Assembly: GCA_002388905.1 (NCBI GenBank)
Contig: DGNJ01000031.1
Location: forward strand, 32,170 to 38,430
Direction of reading: 5' to 3'
DNA from: Cellvibrionales bacterium UBA4495
GTDB taxonomy: Bacteria > Pseudomonadota > Gammaproteobacteria > Pseudomonadales > Porticoccaceae
DNA length: 6,261 nucleotides
Position numbers and translations under genes: made by a program. A model generated the notes under the pieces. It was not told the DNA's origin, ran no database searches, and worked only from the letters and a program-made list of their open reading frames with translations. Below are positions 6,043 through 6,261 of this stretch, one piece after another; position 1 is the first letter of the stretch; every line of letters starts with the position of its first letter.

Positions 6043-6261
6043 GGCAGATCTCCTGAACCGGTCGTTGTCGGGATTTGTGGAAACCAGGATTGGGTGCGGT
6101 TGGCGAAGGCTACGAGGGACAGCATCACGGGCACCTCCACCAGAACGCCCACCACCGTGGCAAGGGCCGCCCCGGAATGCAGTCCGAACAGGGAAATGGC
6201 GACGGCCACCGCCAGCTCGAAAAAATTGGAGGTGCCGATCAGTGAGGCGGGCGCCGCCAGG
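6039..6261 (-). CDS. acr3: Arsenite efflux transporter Acr3, C-terminal fragment (cut by window edge)
   Basis: Only the last 73 codons are in the window; the gene continues past the right edge. The fragment reads [20 protein letters not shown] and continues with the helix [20 protein letters not shown] and [10 protein letters not shown], which is the signature end of Acr3 permeases (the bile acid:sodium symporter-like superfamily, ten membrane helices in full length). These correspond to the last two helices. The glutamate of NFFEL is in the penultimate helix, where a conserved Glu needed for arsenite transport has been reported. Acr3 pumps As(III) out across the inner membrane. A poorly conserved tail ([15 protein letters not shown]) follows, and its TGA overlaps the gap ATG by 4 bases, so the two are co-transcribed and probably translationally coupled. 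Confidence 0.93.
   Translation of the reverse strand, partial: LAAPASLIGTSNFFELAVAVAISLFGLHSGAALATVVGVLVEVPVMLSLVAFANRTQSWFPQIPTTTGSGDLP

Overview
The window is GC-rich, gene-dense bacterial DNA. Protein content (an acetyl-CoA acetyltransferase, an LLM-class oxidoreductase, an AraC-type regulator and an acr3-gap-arsJ arsenic operon) suggests a gammaproteobacterium, perhaps a marine or lipid/hydrocarbon-degrading one. That placement is inference; there is no rRNA or other marker gene. I see no tRNA, rRNA, CRISPR array, insertion sequence or phage structural gene.

Left part (1-2148): a thiolase on the minus strand, cut by the left edge, and a luciferase-like (LLM, F420-type family) oxidoreductase on the plus strand diverge from a 300-base control region. 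That region holds two short inverted repeats but no gene. Both products are of the kind found in acyl-CoA/lipid or xenobiotic catabolism, although no substrate can be read from the sequence.

Middle part (2149-3714): a convergent junction carrying a 10-bp inverted repeat, then on the minus strand a small two-helix membrane protein (the family often auto-labelled 'bacteriophage holin') with its own candidate promoter, and upstream of it an AraC/XylS-family regulator with a candidate -10 element. Between the regulator and the arsenic operon lies a short stretch that reads like the last codons of a TetR-family repressor without a start, probably a gene remnant.

Right part (3715-6261): three minus-strand genes in operon order acr3 (3' end only), gap and arsJ. 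Acr3 exports arsenite. The ArsJ-associated GAPDH converts glyceraldehyde-3-phosphate plus arsenate to 1-arseno-3-phosphoglycerate, and ArsJ exports that unstable compound. Together they give resistance to both As(III) and As(V). acr3 and gap overlap by 4 bases (ATGA). gap and arsJ are in the same reading frame with no stop between them other than the gap TGA. The operon's promoter and any ArsR regulator lie beyond the right edge.

The arsenic operon is a known system, and I did not find convincing evidence for an entirely new one. The best leads for follow-up are the in-frame gap/arsJ junction, the TetR-like remnant, the F420-type oxidoreductase in an apparently proteobacterial setting, and the small holin-like membrane protein next to an orphan AraC regulator.
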